DNA from: Actinomycetota bacterium | GTDB lineage: Bacteria > Actinomycetota > Actinomycetes > S36-B12 > UBA10799 | NCBI GenBank assembly: GCA_020637055.1 | Contig: JACJWR010000001.1 | Span: 248,001-312,000 of the forward strand | Direction of reading: 5' to 3' | Length of the DNA stretch: 64,000 nucleotides | In this document: positions 24,331 through 33,260 of the stretch, one piece after another | Layout of the letters: each line of letters opens with the position of its first letter | Position numbering within the stretch: position 1 is the first letter of the stretch | Notes under the pieces: model-generated | What the model saw: only the letters and a program-made list of their open reading frames with translations | The model's database searches: none | What the model was told of the DNA's origin: nothing | Program-made: the position numbers and the translations under genes

Positions 24331-25602
24331 TCAGGCTCGCGGGGCCACCAGCGGCAGGTCGGGATTGGGTCGAAGCGTGACTTTCACCGCTTGCGCGCGA
24401 GGGCCCGCGGAGGCGGTCTCCAGCCCGGCGCGCCAGGCGGTCAAATCGAACGTGTGGGTGACCAGGTGGTCGATGCGATAGTCGTCGTCGCGGAACCATT
24501 CCACCACCCGGGTCATCGTGTGGGTGCCGTCGAGCGCCGGCTCCGGGCCGAAGTTGATGGTCCCCTGGACGGTGATTTGCCGATTCCACACCAGGGACCA
24601 GTCCACCTGCTGGGTGCCAGCCCCGCCGACGAGCACGAGCATTCCGGTGGGTCGCAGCAGATGCAGGGCCAGGTCGAGCGTCTCCGGCAGCGCGACACAG
24701 TCGAACACCGCGTCGACACCCTGTTCCAGGATCGGGGTGCGCGTGAGCCGGGGCCGGAGCAGCCGGCCGCCGTCCTGCTCGGCGAGGGCCTCGACCGCCG
24801 CCGGGCCGGTCGGGATCACCCGCGATGCTCCGGACTCCAGCGCGACCCGGCGACCGAAGTCGTCGGGGGCCACGACCACGATGTCCAGATCGGGGTGCAG
24901 TTTGCGCAATGCGGCCACCACAAGTAGACCGATGGTGCCCGGTCCGATCACCACCACACGATCCCCGCGTCGCCGCCAGTGCAGCGCCGCATGCAGTGCG
25001 ATCGAGGCCGGTTCGGCGAGCACCGCCCGGTGGGAGGGAACGTCGCCGACGGGATGCAACTGGGATTCGTGGGCGACAACCTGTTCGGCCCAGCCTCCGC
25101 CGAGGGCGGCGTCGAAACCGAGGGTCGGCGAGTGACAGCCGGTGATTCCGGGTTGGTCGAACCGTTCGCAGATGTAGGGGAAACCCTCGGCGCACGATCG
25201 GCAGACCGGTTGGAAACCCCGGTGGATGCAGGACAGCACCGGGTCCACCACAACGCGATCGCCCGGTGCCACGGCGGTGACCTGCGGACCGGTGTCGGCC
25301 ACCACCGCGACTATCTCGTGCCCCGGGATCTGCTGGGTGGCGGAATAGAAGGCCGAGAGCACGAAGGAGGACTTCGCGTGAGCCACGGCCACGTCGCTAC
25401 CGCAGATTCCGGCGAGTTCGGGCCGCAGTCGGACCCAGCGACCGTCCGCGGCCGGCAACTCCGGTGTCGGCTGGCGGGAACTGAACCGCAACACACCACC
25501 GGGCCCCCAGCCGGCGTTCTTCCCGCGGCCGCCGGGGAGTTTCTGCGCCGCCGCGGTGAGGAGGTAGCGGGGCGTGGTGAGATCTGCGAGTACGGCGCGC
25601 AT
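24331..25602 (-). CDS. Zinc-dependent alcohol dehydrogenase (MDR family)
   Basis: A 423-residue medium-chain dehydrogenase, longer than the usual 340-380 because of an N-terminal segment (about residues 1-50) and an insertion before the structural-zinc lobe. Catalytic zinc residues are in GICGSD and PGHEIV. The structural zinc cysteines are in LSCIHRGFQPVCRSCAEGFPYIC, given here as C-x8-C-x2-C-x7-C. The nucleotide fold is VVVIGPGTIGLLVVAA. The start ATG lies 1 nt after the stop of the upstream SDR gene, so this is the third gene of a coupled FMO-SDR-ADH operon. The substrate is unknown; oxidation of an alcohol produced or exposed by the FMO/SDR steps is inference. Confidence 0.85.
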   Translation of the reverse strand: MRAVLADLTTPRYLLTAAAQKLPGGRGKNAGWGPGGVLRFSSRQPTPELPAADGRWVRLRPELAGICGSDVAVAHAKSSFVLSAFYSATQQIPGHEIVAVVADTGPQVTAVAPGDRVVVDPVLSCIHRGFQPVCRSCAEGFPYICERFDQPGITGCHSPTLGFDAALGGGWAEQVVAHESQLHPVGDVPSHRAVLAEPASIALHAALHWRRRGDRVVVIGPGTIGLLVVAALRKLHPDLDIVVVAPDDFGRRVALESGASRVIPTGPAAVEALAEQDGGRLLRPRLTRTPILEQGVDAVFDCVALPETLDLALHLLRPTGMLVLVGGAGTQQVDWSLVWNRQITVQGTINFGPEPALDGTHTMTRVVEWFRDDDYRIDHLVTHTFDLTAWRAGLETASAGPRAQAVKVTLRPNPDLPLVAPRA

Positions 25603-25603
25603 C

Positions 25604-26641
25604 TCAGAGCAACCCGACTTCGCGTGCCCAACGGGCGGATCGGCTGATTCCGGTGTCGAGATCGATTCGCGGTCGCCACCCGAGTTGGTCGGTCGCCTTG
25701 CGCGTCGAGTAGCCACCGCGGCGGGCGAGCATCCGGATGGACGCCGCAGTGAGTTCGCTCTTGCCGCCCACCGCCCGGGTCGCCGCTCCGAGACCCGCTG
25801 CCACCGGCAGCGCAACAGCCGTCGGCAGGGTGCGTACCCGCCGTCCCGCCAGGGCCGCCAAACGGTCGAAGTAGTCCAGACAACTGACGTCGTCCGGCGC
25901 GGCGAGCGTGTAGATCTGCCCGACCGCTGCCGGTTCGACCAGCGCGGCGAGGATGCCGTCCACCAGGTCGTCGATGTACACCGGCGAGAATCGTCCCCGT
26001 CCGCCGGCCGGGAGCACCGCCTGATTCGCTCGCAGCAGTCGCAACGGTTCGCGCACCCACACCGATCCGGGGCCGTACACGTCACCGGGCCGGATGATTG
26101 TGGCGTCGATGTCACCTCGGGAATGGGCGGCGAGCACCACCGCCTCCGAATTCACCCGGGTGTCGACGTAGCTGTGCCCGCTCACCCTGACCGGATACGA
26201 CTCGTCCACCCCATCGGGGTAGTCGTAGCCGAACGCCATCTCCGACGACAGGTGGACGAAGCGTCGCACCCCGGCGGCGCGGGCCGCCTCGATCATCCGA
26301 GCGGTACCGAGGACGTTGGTGCGCCAGGCGTCGTCCCGGCTGGCGGCGTTCGACACGATTGCAGCAGTGTGGACCACTGCCGACGCCCCCGCGAGGACCT
26401 CCGGCGCCCAGTCCTCCGGCGTCAGAGTCGAACCCGCCACCACCTCCGGGCGTCCACGGTCGGCGGCGAGGTCGACCCCGGCGGCGGCGACACCCAACTC
26501 CGCGAGCCGATCCAACAGCGCCGCGCCGATGAAGCCGTTCCCCCCGGTGACGAACACCCCGGCAGGCACCGCGGGTGTGGGACGCGGCGGGAGCCCATCG
26601 TCCCCCGGTCGCTCGGTCGGCGTCCGATTGTCGGCCGTCAC
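25604..26641 (-). CDS. NAD-dependent epimerase/dehydratase or 3-beta-HSD-like extended SDR
   Basis: A 345-residue extended short-chain dehydrogenase. The cofactor motif is VFVTGGNGFIGAALLD, the substrate region is VVHTAAIVSNAASRDDAWRTNVLGT, and the catalytic tyrosine is expected around GHSYVDTRVNSE, where the usual YxxxK becomes Y-V-D-T-R, so the lysine is replaced by arginine. DATIIRPGDVYGPGS is typical. The changed lysine makes classical activity uncertain. The GTG start overlaps the stop of the FMO gene by 4 bp (GTGA). The C-terminal GYSTRKATDQLGWRPRIDL resembles 3-beta-HSD/sterol-type SDRs. Confidence 0.83.
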   Translation of the reverse strand: MTADNRTPTERPGDDGLPPRPTPAVPAGVFVTGGNGFIGAALLDRLAELGVAAAGVDLAADRGRPEVVAGSTLTPEDWAPEVLAGASAVVHTAAIVSNAASRDDAWRTNVLGTARMIEAARAAGVRRFVHLSSEMAFGYDYPDGVDESYPVRVSGHSYVDTRVNSEAVVLAAHSRGDIDATIIRPGDVYGPGSVWVREPLRLLRANQAVLPAGGRGRFSPVYIDDLVDGILAALVEPAAVGQIYTLAAPDDVSCLDYFDRLAALAGRRVRTLPTAVALPVAAGLGAATRAVGGKSELTAASIRMLARRGGYSTRKATDQLGWRPRIDLDTGISRSARWAREVGLL

Positions 26642-28131
26642 CGCAAACCCGCCAGCGGCCGTGTCAGCCGATCGAGCAGGCCCGGCTCGCGCTTGGCCGC
26701 TCGAGCCTCCTTCATCGCCCGGATGTACCGCCAGTAGTCGACTTGCATCGTGTGCCGGGCCGACCTCACGTAGCGCCGCGACATCTGTTCGGCATCCCGG
26801 GCGATCCATCTGCGCATCGCCGCCGGCGTGGGCAGTGCGCATTCGCCGGTGATCAGATCGCCGACCCACTCGGCCCGGTACTCGTATAGCGGGATGTTGG
26901 CGCCGATCGTCTGAATGAAGCCGATGAAGAACAGGCCTGGCCGCTCCGGCGACACCACCCGCAGGTACAGCGGCATGTTGTTGCCCGCCGGATCCATCAC
27001 GTCCGGCTCGAAGAAGGGAAGGGTGACGCGGTAGCCGGTGGCGTAGACCAGCACGTCGGCGTGCTCGCTGCTGCCGTCGGCAAATCGGATCGACTCGCCT
27101 TCCAGTTCGACGATCCCCGGCTTCATCTCGATGTCGCCGTGGCCGACGCGATCGTAGAGTTCGGCCGATACCGTCGGATGGGCGCTCAGCAGGCGATGGT
27201 CGGGTTTCGGAAGGCCACGGTCCTGCGGCCGCCCGGTGCTCACCCGCAGGATCGCTTCGTACAAGCCGCGCTCGACCTCGAACGGGACGTAGGCGATGAA
27301 CTTGTTGTTGAGCTGGTCGGCCGGCCTACCGAAGGCGTATTTGGGTATCACGTGCACGCCGTGCCGAGTCACCAGCAGCACCCGGTTGGCCACCTTCGCC
27401 GCATCGCAGGCGATGTCCATCCCGGAGTTGCCCACCCCGACCACCACGACGTCCTTGCCAGCGAACACGGAAGGTTCGAGGTAGTCCTTGGAGTGGAACG
27501 ATTCGCCGGTGAATTCGCCCGGGAACGTCGGCATGCTCGGCGTCGCGTGATGCCCGTTGGCCACCACGACATCCCGGCAGGTGAGATACCGCTGGGTTCC
27601 GCTGCGCAGATCCCGGACGGTGACCCGCCACCCGTAACTGCCGGGGAGCGCCGAATCCGGCGAGTCCGCGAACGGACCTGTCATCACTCCCCCGTCGCCG
27701 GCCAAGGGGACCACAGCCTCGACCTCGGTGTGGAAGGTGATGCGCTCCATCAAGCCGTTGCGCTCGGCGTAGGCCTGCAGGTACTCGGCGATCAGCTCGT
27801 GGGAGGGGTAGTCCGGCCAGTCGGCCGGCATCGGGAACGAGGGGTACTGGGTGGCGGGCCGAGACGAGTTCAGGTGCAACGTGCGATAGGCCGGGGTGCC
27901 GCCGTTGTCGTTGTCGATCCGCCAGAGGCCGCCCACCATCGACCCGCGTTCGAACCACACGAAGTCGATCCCGCGTACCGCCATGGCTCGACCCGCCGCC
28001 AACCCCGCCGCGCCGGCCCCGATCACACACACCTCGTGATCGAACGAGCCGGCGGGACCGGCGCCGCCGGTCCCGCCGTTTTGCCCTCGAAGCACCCGCT
28101 CCACCTTTCCCACCGGGAATGCACCGACCAC
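26638..28131 (-). CDS. Flavin-containing monooxygenase (FMO/BVMO-type)
   Basis: A 497-residue class B flavoprotein monooxygenase. The FAD motif is VCVIGAGAAGLAAGRAM, the FMO signature FxGxxxHxxxY is FPGEFTGESFHSKDY, and the NADPH motif is VVVVGVGNSGMDIACDA; the C-terminal ATGY motif is LVYATGYRV. It would oxygenate a soft nucleophile (S, N) or a ketone using NADPH and O2. An N-terminal extension of about 30 residues (rich in glycine) precedes the fold, so a later start is possible. It is the first gene of a tightly coupled FMO-SDR-ADH set on the minus strand, suggesting a short catabolic or detoxification pathway. Confidence 0.88.
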   Translation of the reverse strand: MVGAFPVGKVERVLRGQNGGTGGAGPAGSFDHEVCVIGAGAAGLAAGRAMAVRGIDFVWFERGSMVGGLWRIDNDNGGTPAYRTLHLNSSRPATQYPSFPMPADWPDYPSHELIAEYLQAYAERNGLMERITFHTEVEAVVPLAGDGGVMTGPFADSPDSALPGSYGWRVTVRDLRSGTQRYLTCRDVVVANGHHATPSMPTFPGEFTGESFHSKDYLEPSVFAGKDVVVVGVGNSGMDIACDAAKVANRVLLVTRHGVHVIPKYAFGRPADQLNNKFIAYVPFEVERGLYEAILRVSTGRPQDRGLPKPDHRLLSAHPTVSAELYDRVGHGDIEMKPGIVELEGESIRFADGSSEHADVLVYATGYRVTLPFFEPDVMDPAGNNMPLYLRVVSPERPGLFFIGFIQTIGANIPLYEYRAEWVGDLITGECALPTPAAMRRWIARDAEQMSRRYVRSARHTMQVDYWRYIRAMKEARAAKREPGLLDRLTRPLAGLR

Positions 28132-28182
28132 AACTGTAGGCGCGGTCGGCGGCCTCGTCGCGCTGTGAAGCCCTCCCGGCTA

Positions 28183-31100
28183 CTAGACGGTGACCGGCAG
28201 GTCACAGCCGCCCGACTCACTACGGCCCGCGGTGCGATCCCAGGGCAACCAACGAAGGTCCGCCGACAACTGCACCGGCCCCGAGGGCCCGGCCGGGTGC
28301 GCCACGATGGTGATCCAGCCCGACGCCAGCAGCCCGGAGAGAGTGGCGTCCTCGGCGACAATCTTCGCCACGTCGGCCGGCTCGGCAGCCACCAGGACGA
28401 GCAGTCGCAGGGGTTGGTGGCCTCCCAGTCCGGTCCGCTGGGCGTCGGCCAGCGCTGCTTGACCGGCGGCTGGATCGACCGGCAGCACCGACTGCCAGGG
28501 CAAGCCGACCCGAAGGTCGCCGTGGGCTCCGGAGGTGACACCGACGTCCCCGACCACGTTGTGGGTGGTCTTGTCGCCGGCGCCGAAGACCGTCGGGGCG
28601 ACGGTGGACAGGTAGTACTGACTGTTGATCCAATGCGCCACCACCACCGGAGCGGTGAGGATCGTGCGCAGAGCCGAGGCCTCCGAGTCGTCCGAGGCCG
28701 CCTCGTAGGAGTGCAGGAATACTCTGCCGCCGAGGTCGAGGTGGGCGGTGAGATTACGTGGACCGACGACGAACGCGGCGTTGCCGGCCAAACCCCACTC
28801 CGGCACCGGCTGCGCCCAGTCGTTGCTGCGGCGCTGCGCGGCGGCCACCGCATCGGTCCGGCCGGCACCGACACCCGGGGTGGGAGGAAGTACGGCCACC
28901 CGTTCGGCCGAAACCTCTCGCCGAGCACGTTCGAGATCGGCGCTGAGGGCGGCCAGAGCACCCGGATTCACCTCGGAATACGGGTCGAATTCGATCTGGT
29001 CGGTGGTGGTGTCGTGGATGGCGGCGATCGCCGAGCAGGACTCCGGCAGCTCCCATCCCTCGGCCGCGAGGGCATCGCGGACCGCCGGGTGGTTCAGGGC
29101 GTGGGCGAGGACCCGTGCGTTGATATGGCCGCTGTTGCCGCCGCAGGCGCCGCATTCGTACGAGGCCGCGAACGCGTTGTTCTCCACCGAGGCCGCGTGC
29201 CCGACGATCACCAAGAGGTCGCCGAAGGGAGCTTTCGCCCCGGTCAACCGGAGGAAGTCCCTGGCGAGACCGGTGAGGTCGGCCACGCCGAACCCCGAGA
29301 CGTCACCGGCCGGAGCCACCGAAGGCAAGGGGGTCGACGTGGCCCCCATGTCGGGAAGGTCGAGTTCACGCGCACCCCACCGGTCGACCACCGAACCCCA
29401 TGACTTCTCGAGGCGCCGCCACGGCGCCGGGAGCCGATTGGCGGCAGCACTGGCCACGCTGGCGAACAGGCCGCCGAACTCTGCCACCACCAGCGGAAGC
29501 ACCGGCGAAGAGGCGACCGACTGTTCGGCGTCGCGCAGTGCCGACCGGAGCCGCTCCGACACCCCTTGGGATCCGGGCCTGGCGGACACCGAACGGGTTG
29601 GTGAGATCAGGGCTGGGCATTGATCGAAGCTGGCACCGTCGGCGGTGCGGTAGCGCAGCGCGGCGCCGAAGAACCCGGCATAGCCGTAGGTCACATACGG
29701 TCCGGTCCGCTCGATGGCCCGTCGCATACGTTCCGACCGGACGTCGATGCAGAACACCAACGACGCTCGCACCATCCGGTCCGGGGCGGAGTCCGCGGCA
29801 CCGGCCGCGTTGACCACCTCGGCGACCAGCGGGTCGCGGAACGTCGCCTCCAGCGCCTGCTGCCACACCTCTGCCAGCGCGGGCCACTGTGCGCCTTCGC
29901 GGGCATCGTCGAATCCAGACGCGACCGCGTTTTGGGCGTCGGGCTGCAGGGTCGCGGTCGGGGTCTCGTGCACCAACGCGAATGCGAGGTAGGTGGCGAA
30001 GAGCGACGCCAAAGCGTCCTGCTGGCCCTGCCGGACCCGCCATTGCGCGTGTCCACTCCAACCCGGAAGCGCCTTGATGGCGGTGAAGCCCAAGTCGAGG
30101 GCACGCGAATCCGACTGCACCCCGGACAGTTCGACCGCGATCGCCTCGAACGGGTCGGCCGGCAGCGACCGCACCCACCGTGCTGCACCCTTGCAGCCGG
30201 CGAGCCCATCGAGTGCGCGGTCGGCCGTTCCGGCGTCGGCGTTGTGCTTGAGCACTGCCCAGGGGTCGTCGCCTCGCTGAGTCGAGGACCACGCGGCCCG
30301 GCACCACAGGCCGGTGACCGCAGCCGCGACCGCAGTGCCGCCGTCGTCGACCGAGGACCCGGTATCGGTTCGGGCGGCCGACCGGGTGGCCTCGACCAGG
30401 TCGGCGGCCGTGGCAGGGAGAAGCGATTCGTGCGCGGCGCGGCCGACGCGGGCCAACGCTGCCTCCAAGCTGGCGTCGTCGATGGTGCCCGCCTCATACA
30501 GCCGAAGGAAATCCTCCGGCGTCTGGTAGATCGAAGCTCCGTGCACCTCCCGTGCGGTGGCGTCGATGTCGGCGAAGGGGAGTCCGACGGTGCCGGACAG
30601 GTGGTTCACGGCGACTAGGTCGCGCAGCGGCCACACCGGCCCCATCATGGACCCGCTGACCTCCACCCAGGCCCGCGCCTCGGCGGAGCCGTAACGCAGC
30701 GCTTCGGACCCGGACACTCCAGGAGCAACTGTGTTCCGCCGGGTGCGGCGCAGTTGACTCGCGATCCCGGGCGGCAGAGTGGTCCTCGCCAGACGGGCCC
30801 AGACCGCGGGCCATTGCCGCTGATCCAGGCGGGCGGCACCGACTGCGGCCAGGATGCCGGCGCCGACCAGCAGGATCAACCAGCCGATCGCAGGTACGGT
30901 CGACCACACCGGCTGGAGCGCGAACACCGACTCGAGCGCCGACTCCCAGCCGTAGAGGAACCACAGGTAGGCGGTTGCGACGAGGGCCGCAGCGATGCCG
31001 GTCAGGGCCCGCTCACCAACTCGCCGGGGTGCCCGTGTGGCCACCACAACCGCGGTGAGCGCGAGCAGGGCAGGCAGGGCTGCCGCCCAGCCCAATTCGG

Positions 31101-32172
31101 CCATCGACCCGAGCACCGCCGCCGCCGAGAGCAACACGGCGAGGCCGACAGCGCCCACCACCGCAGCGGCGGCAGGGAGCCCGATCGGTCCTCGGGGGCC
31201 TTGAAGTCCTTGCCAACGCACCCGGCTGATCACGCCTCCGGCGCGCAGGAACAGCCACGCCTTGTAGTAGCCGTGTCCCATCAGGTGCAGCAGGGCCGCG
31301 GCCGGCAGCCCGATGCCGAGTTGGATCGCCATGTAGCCCATCTGAGCGGTGGTGGACGAGGCGAGCTTCCCCTTCACATCCGCCCGTACCCGACCACGCC
31401 AGGTGCCCACCACCACCGACGCCGCCCCGATCACGATCAACGCGGCCAGCACCACCGGGGCTGAGCGGAAGAGCGGCCACATGAGCAGGATCAACAGACC
31501 GGCCCCGTTCACGATTCCGGCGTGCAGGAATGCGGACAGGGGCGACGGGGCCTCGGCGGTCTCCGGCAGCCAACGGCTCACCGGGAACAGGGCGGAGCGG
31601 ATGATCGCCGCGATCAGCAGAGTGGCCGCCACCGCGGTGCTGGCCGGAGAGCTCAGGAATTCCTCACCCCGATTGACGGTGGGGAGGACCGCCAACGCCA
31701 GCAGGACACCAGCCCACAACGCGACGTCGGACGCGTTGAGCCACCGTCGCACGTAGCGTGAGGCGGCGCGCGCGGAGTTGGTGCTCGCATGTCCGGTGAG
31801 ACCGGCGACGGCGAGGCCGCTCACCGTCCAACCCAGGGCAAGCACCGGCAGGCTCGCACCCGTCACCAACAAGGCGAGTCCGACGATGGCGAGCGCCATC
31901 AACCAGCCGAACCGTCGGTAGCGCAACTGCCCCGCCAGATTGCGTTCGGAGTAGCCGGCGACAATCCAGACGATGCTCGCGAGGAAGGTGAGCAACACCC
32001 CGCTCAGCGCATCCACGAATAGACCGAGCGCGAAACCTCCCGCGGCGCCGGGCAGCGGCGCTTCGATCGCGAGCGAGATGGGCTGCGAAGTGGCGGTCAC
32101 CGCCAGCAGCGAGGAAACACCGGCAACACCGAGCACCGCAGCCAGGCTCTTCGTCAACGTGAAGGGGTTCAT
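28183..32172 (-). CDS. dabBA: Fused DabB-DabA inorganic carbon transporter (NuoL-like + DUF2309)
   Basis: A single 1329-residue chain. Residues about 1-480 form a multi-helix NuoL/MrpA-type proton channel (DabB): WLPETAEAPSPLSAFLHAG, DVKGKLASSTTAQMGYM and HLMGHGYYKAWLFLRAGG carry the family's buried lysines and histidines. Residues about 520-1329 are DabA/DUF2309: DLVAVNHLSG and PFADIDATAREVHGASIYQTP start it, and the zinc site is complete: C808 and D810 in FCIDVRSE, H992 in VGHAAS, and C1007 in YECGACGG. The H-to-C spacing of 15 and the C-to-D spacing of 2 match DabA of Halothiobacillus. DAB complexes couple ion gradient to one-way CO2 hydration, accumulating bicarbonate. Normally DabA and DabB are separate genes. 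No ribosome site precedes the ATG, so the mRNA may be leaderless. Confidence 0.9.
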   Translation of the reverse strand: MNPFTLTKSLAAVLGVAGVSSLLAVTATSQPISLAIEAPLPGAAGGFALGLFVDALSGVLLTFLASIVWIVAGYSERNLAGQLRYRRFGWLMALAIVGLALLVTGASLPVLALGWTVSGLAVAGLTGHASTNSARAASRYVRRWLNASDVALWAGVLLALAVLPTVNRGEEFLSSPASTAVAATLLIAAIIRSALFPVSRWLPETAEAPSPLSAFLHAGIVNGAGLLILLMWPLFRSAPVVLAALIVIGAASVVVGTWRGRVRADVKGKLASSTTAQMGYMAIQLGIGLPAAALLHLMGHGYYKAWLFLRAGGVISRVRWQGLQGPRGPIGLPAAAAVVGAVGLAVLLSAAAVLGSMAELGWAAALPALLALTAVVVATRAPRRVGERALTGIAAALVATAYLWFLYGWESALESVFALQPVWSTVPAIGWLILLVGAGILAAVGAARLDQRQWPAVWARLARTTLPPGIASQLRRTRRNTVAPGVSGSEALRYGSAEARAWVEVSGSMMGPVWPLRDLVAVNHLSGTVGLPFADIDATAREVHGASIYQTPEDFLRLYEAGTIDDASLEAALARVGRAAHESLLPATAADLVEATRSAARTDTGSSVDDGGTAVAAAVTGLWCRAAWSSTQRGDDPWAVLKHNADAGTADRALDGLAGCKGAARWVRSLPADPFEAIAVELSGVQSDSRALDLGFTAIKALPGWSGHAQWRVRQGQQDALASLFATYLAFALVHETPTATLQPDAQNAVASGFDDAREGAQWPALAEVWQQALEATFRDPLVAEVVNAAGAADSAPDRMVRASLVFCIDVRSERMRRAIERTGPYVTYGYAGFFGAALRYRTADGASFDQCPALISPTRSVSARPGSQGVSERLRSALRDAEQSVASSPVLPLVVAEFGGLFASVASAAANRLPAPWRRLEKSWGSVVDRWGARELDLPDMGATSTPLPSVAPAGDVSGFGVADLTGLARDFLRLTGAKAPFGDLLVIVGHAASVENNAFAASYECGACGGNSGHINARVLAHALNHPAVRDALAAEGWELPESCSAIAAIHDTTTDQIEFDPYSEVNPGALAALSADLERARREVSAERVAVLPPTPGVGAGRTDAVAAAQRRSNDWAQPVPEWGLAGNAAFVVGPRNLTAHLDLGGRVFLHSYEAASDDSEASALRTILTAPVVVAHWINSQYYLSTVAPTVFGAGDKTTHNVVGDVGVTSGAHGDLRVGLPWQSVLPVDPAAGQAALADAQRTGLGGHQPLRLLVLVAAEPADVAKIVAEDATLSGLLASGWITIVAHPAGPSGPVQLSADLRWLPWDRTAGRSESGGCDLPVTV

Positions 32173-32173
32173 G

Positions 32174-32201
32174 TGAAGAAGAATACATGTATTTCACTTC
32201 A
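32174..32201. promoter_or_regulatory. 28-bp interrupted palindrome at the dabBA start (operator candidate)
   Basis: The sequence is TGAAG, 3 nt, AATACATGTATT, 3 nt, CTTCA. It is a perfect interrupted dyad in locally AT-rich DNA within an otherwise GC-rich region. It begins one base upstream of the dabBA ATG (32170-32172), replacing the space where a ribosome site would be. A repressor bound here would block transcription of a leaderless or short-leader message. Further ATG/CAT half-sites flank it (ATTTACATG at 32202-32210 on the other strand). The protein that binds is not identifiable; a PadR- or MarR-type operator is a guess. Confidence 0.6.
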
Positions 32202-32228
32202 TGTAAATACCGGGGGTGCGACTCCCCG

Positions 32229-33260
32229 TCAGGGCACGGCGCACTCCTCCGCGATGGCGGTCGCGAACTGCGAGATGTCGGACTCGGTGGTGTCCCACGA
32301 GCACATCAGGCGCACCTCACCCGTGGCCTGGTCCCAGGTGTAGAAATGGAACCGCTGCTGCAGGCGCGCTGTGACGTCCGGCGGCAGCACTGCGAATACG
32401 GCGTTGACCTCGGTGGGCCGGCTCAGCGTCACTCCCGGGATGGGCTCGATCGCCGCCCGCAGCCTGGCCGCCATGGAGTTGGCGTGGGTGGCGTTGCGCA
32501 GCCAGAGGTCGTCGGCGAACATCGCGAGGAACTGCGCACTGATGAAGCGCATCTTGGAGGCCAGTTGCATGTCGGTCTTGCGCAGATACGGCACGGCCGC
32601 GGCCACCTCGGGCGTCAGCGCGATCACCGACTCGGCGCCGAGGGCACCGTTCTTCGTCGCTCCGAACGACAATGCGTCGATCCCCAGATCGGTGGTGAGG
32701 GCGCGGAACGGAACGCCGAGCGCGGCGGCGGCATTCGTGATCCGCGCGCCATCGAGCAGCACCCGCAAACCGTGGTGTTTGGCTCGGTCGACCACAGCGG
32801 CCAACTCATCGACCGTGTAGAGGGTGCCCAACTCGGTCGATTGCGTGACGACCACGACGCCGGGTTGGGCACGGTGCACATCGCCGAAACCCCACGCCTG
32901 GGTGTCGATGGACTCCGGGGTCAGCTTCCCGTCCGCCGTCGGGACCTGCCACAGTTTCAGACCGGCCACGCTCTCGGGGGCACCACCCTCGTCGACGTTG
33001 ACGTGGGCCGTCGTGGTGCAGATGGCCGCCTCCCAGGGCTTTGCCATCGATTGCATCGCCACCACGTTCGCACCGGTGCCGTTGAACACGCAGAAGATCT
33101 CCGCGGCGGCTCCGAAGTGGTCCTTGATCGTCTCCCGCAGCGTGGCGGTGACGTCGTCGTCACCGTAGGCCGGCTGGTGACCCACATTCACCCGGCTCAG
33201 GTACTCGAGCACGGCAGGGTGGACCCCGGCGTAGTTGTCGGATGCGAAACTAGTCGCCAT
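32229..33260 (-). CDS. Low-specificity L-threonine aldolase / beta-eliminating lyase
   Basis: A 343-residue PLP fold-type I enzyme. MATSFASDNYAGVHPAVLEYL is the family N-terminus, VFNGTGANVVAM and TTAHVNVDEGGAPE form the cofactor region, LRVLLDGARITNAAAAL carries the PLP aspartate, and SFGATKNGALGAE carries the Schiff-base lysine. It would cleave L-threonine or L-allo-threonine to glycine and acetaldehyde, or act on a related beta-hydroxy amino acid. Its start overlaps the stop of the SDR gene by 11 bp, and it is the last gene of a DUF6421-SDR-aldolase operon. Confidence 0.9.
   Translation of the reverse strand: MATSFASDNYAGVHPAVLEYLSRVNVGHQPAYGDDDVTATLRETIKDHFGAAAEIFCVFNGTGANVVAMQSMAKPWEAAICTTTAHVNVDEGGAPESVAGLKLWQVPTADGKLTPESIDTQAWGFGDVHRAQPGVVVVTQSTELGTLYTVDELAAVVDRAKHHGLRVLLDGARITNAAAALGVPFRALTTDLGIDALSFGATKNGALGAESVIALTPEVAAAVPYLRKTDMQLASKMRFISAQFLAMFADDLWLRNATHANSMAARLRAAIEPIPGVTLSRPTEVNAVFAVLPPDVTARLQQRFHFYTWDQATGEVRLMCSWDTTESDISQFATAIAEECAVP

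Noticed and set aside
27061..29403. Long plus-strand frame (780 codons) across the FMO and dabBA genes
   Set aside because: Antisense to two genes with strong motifs and without any recognisable domain of its own.
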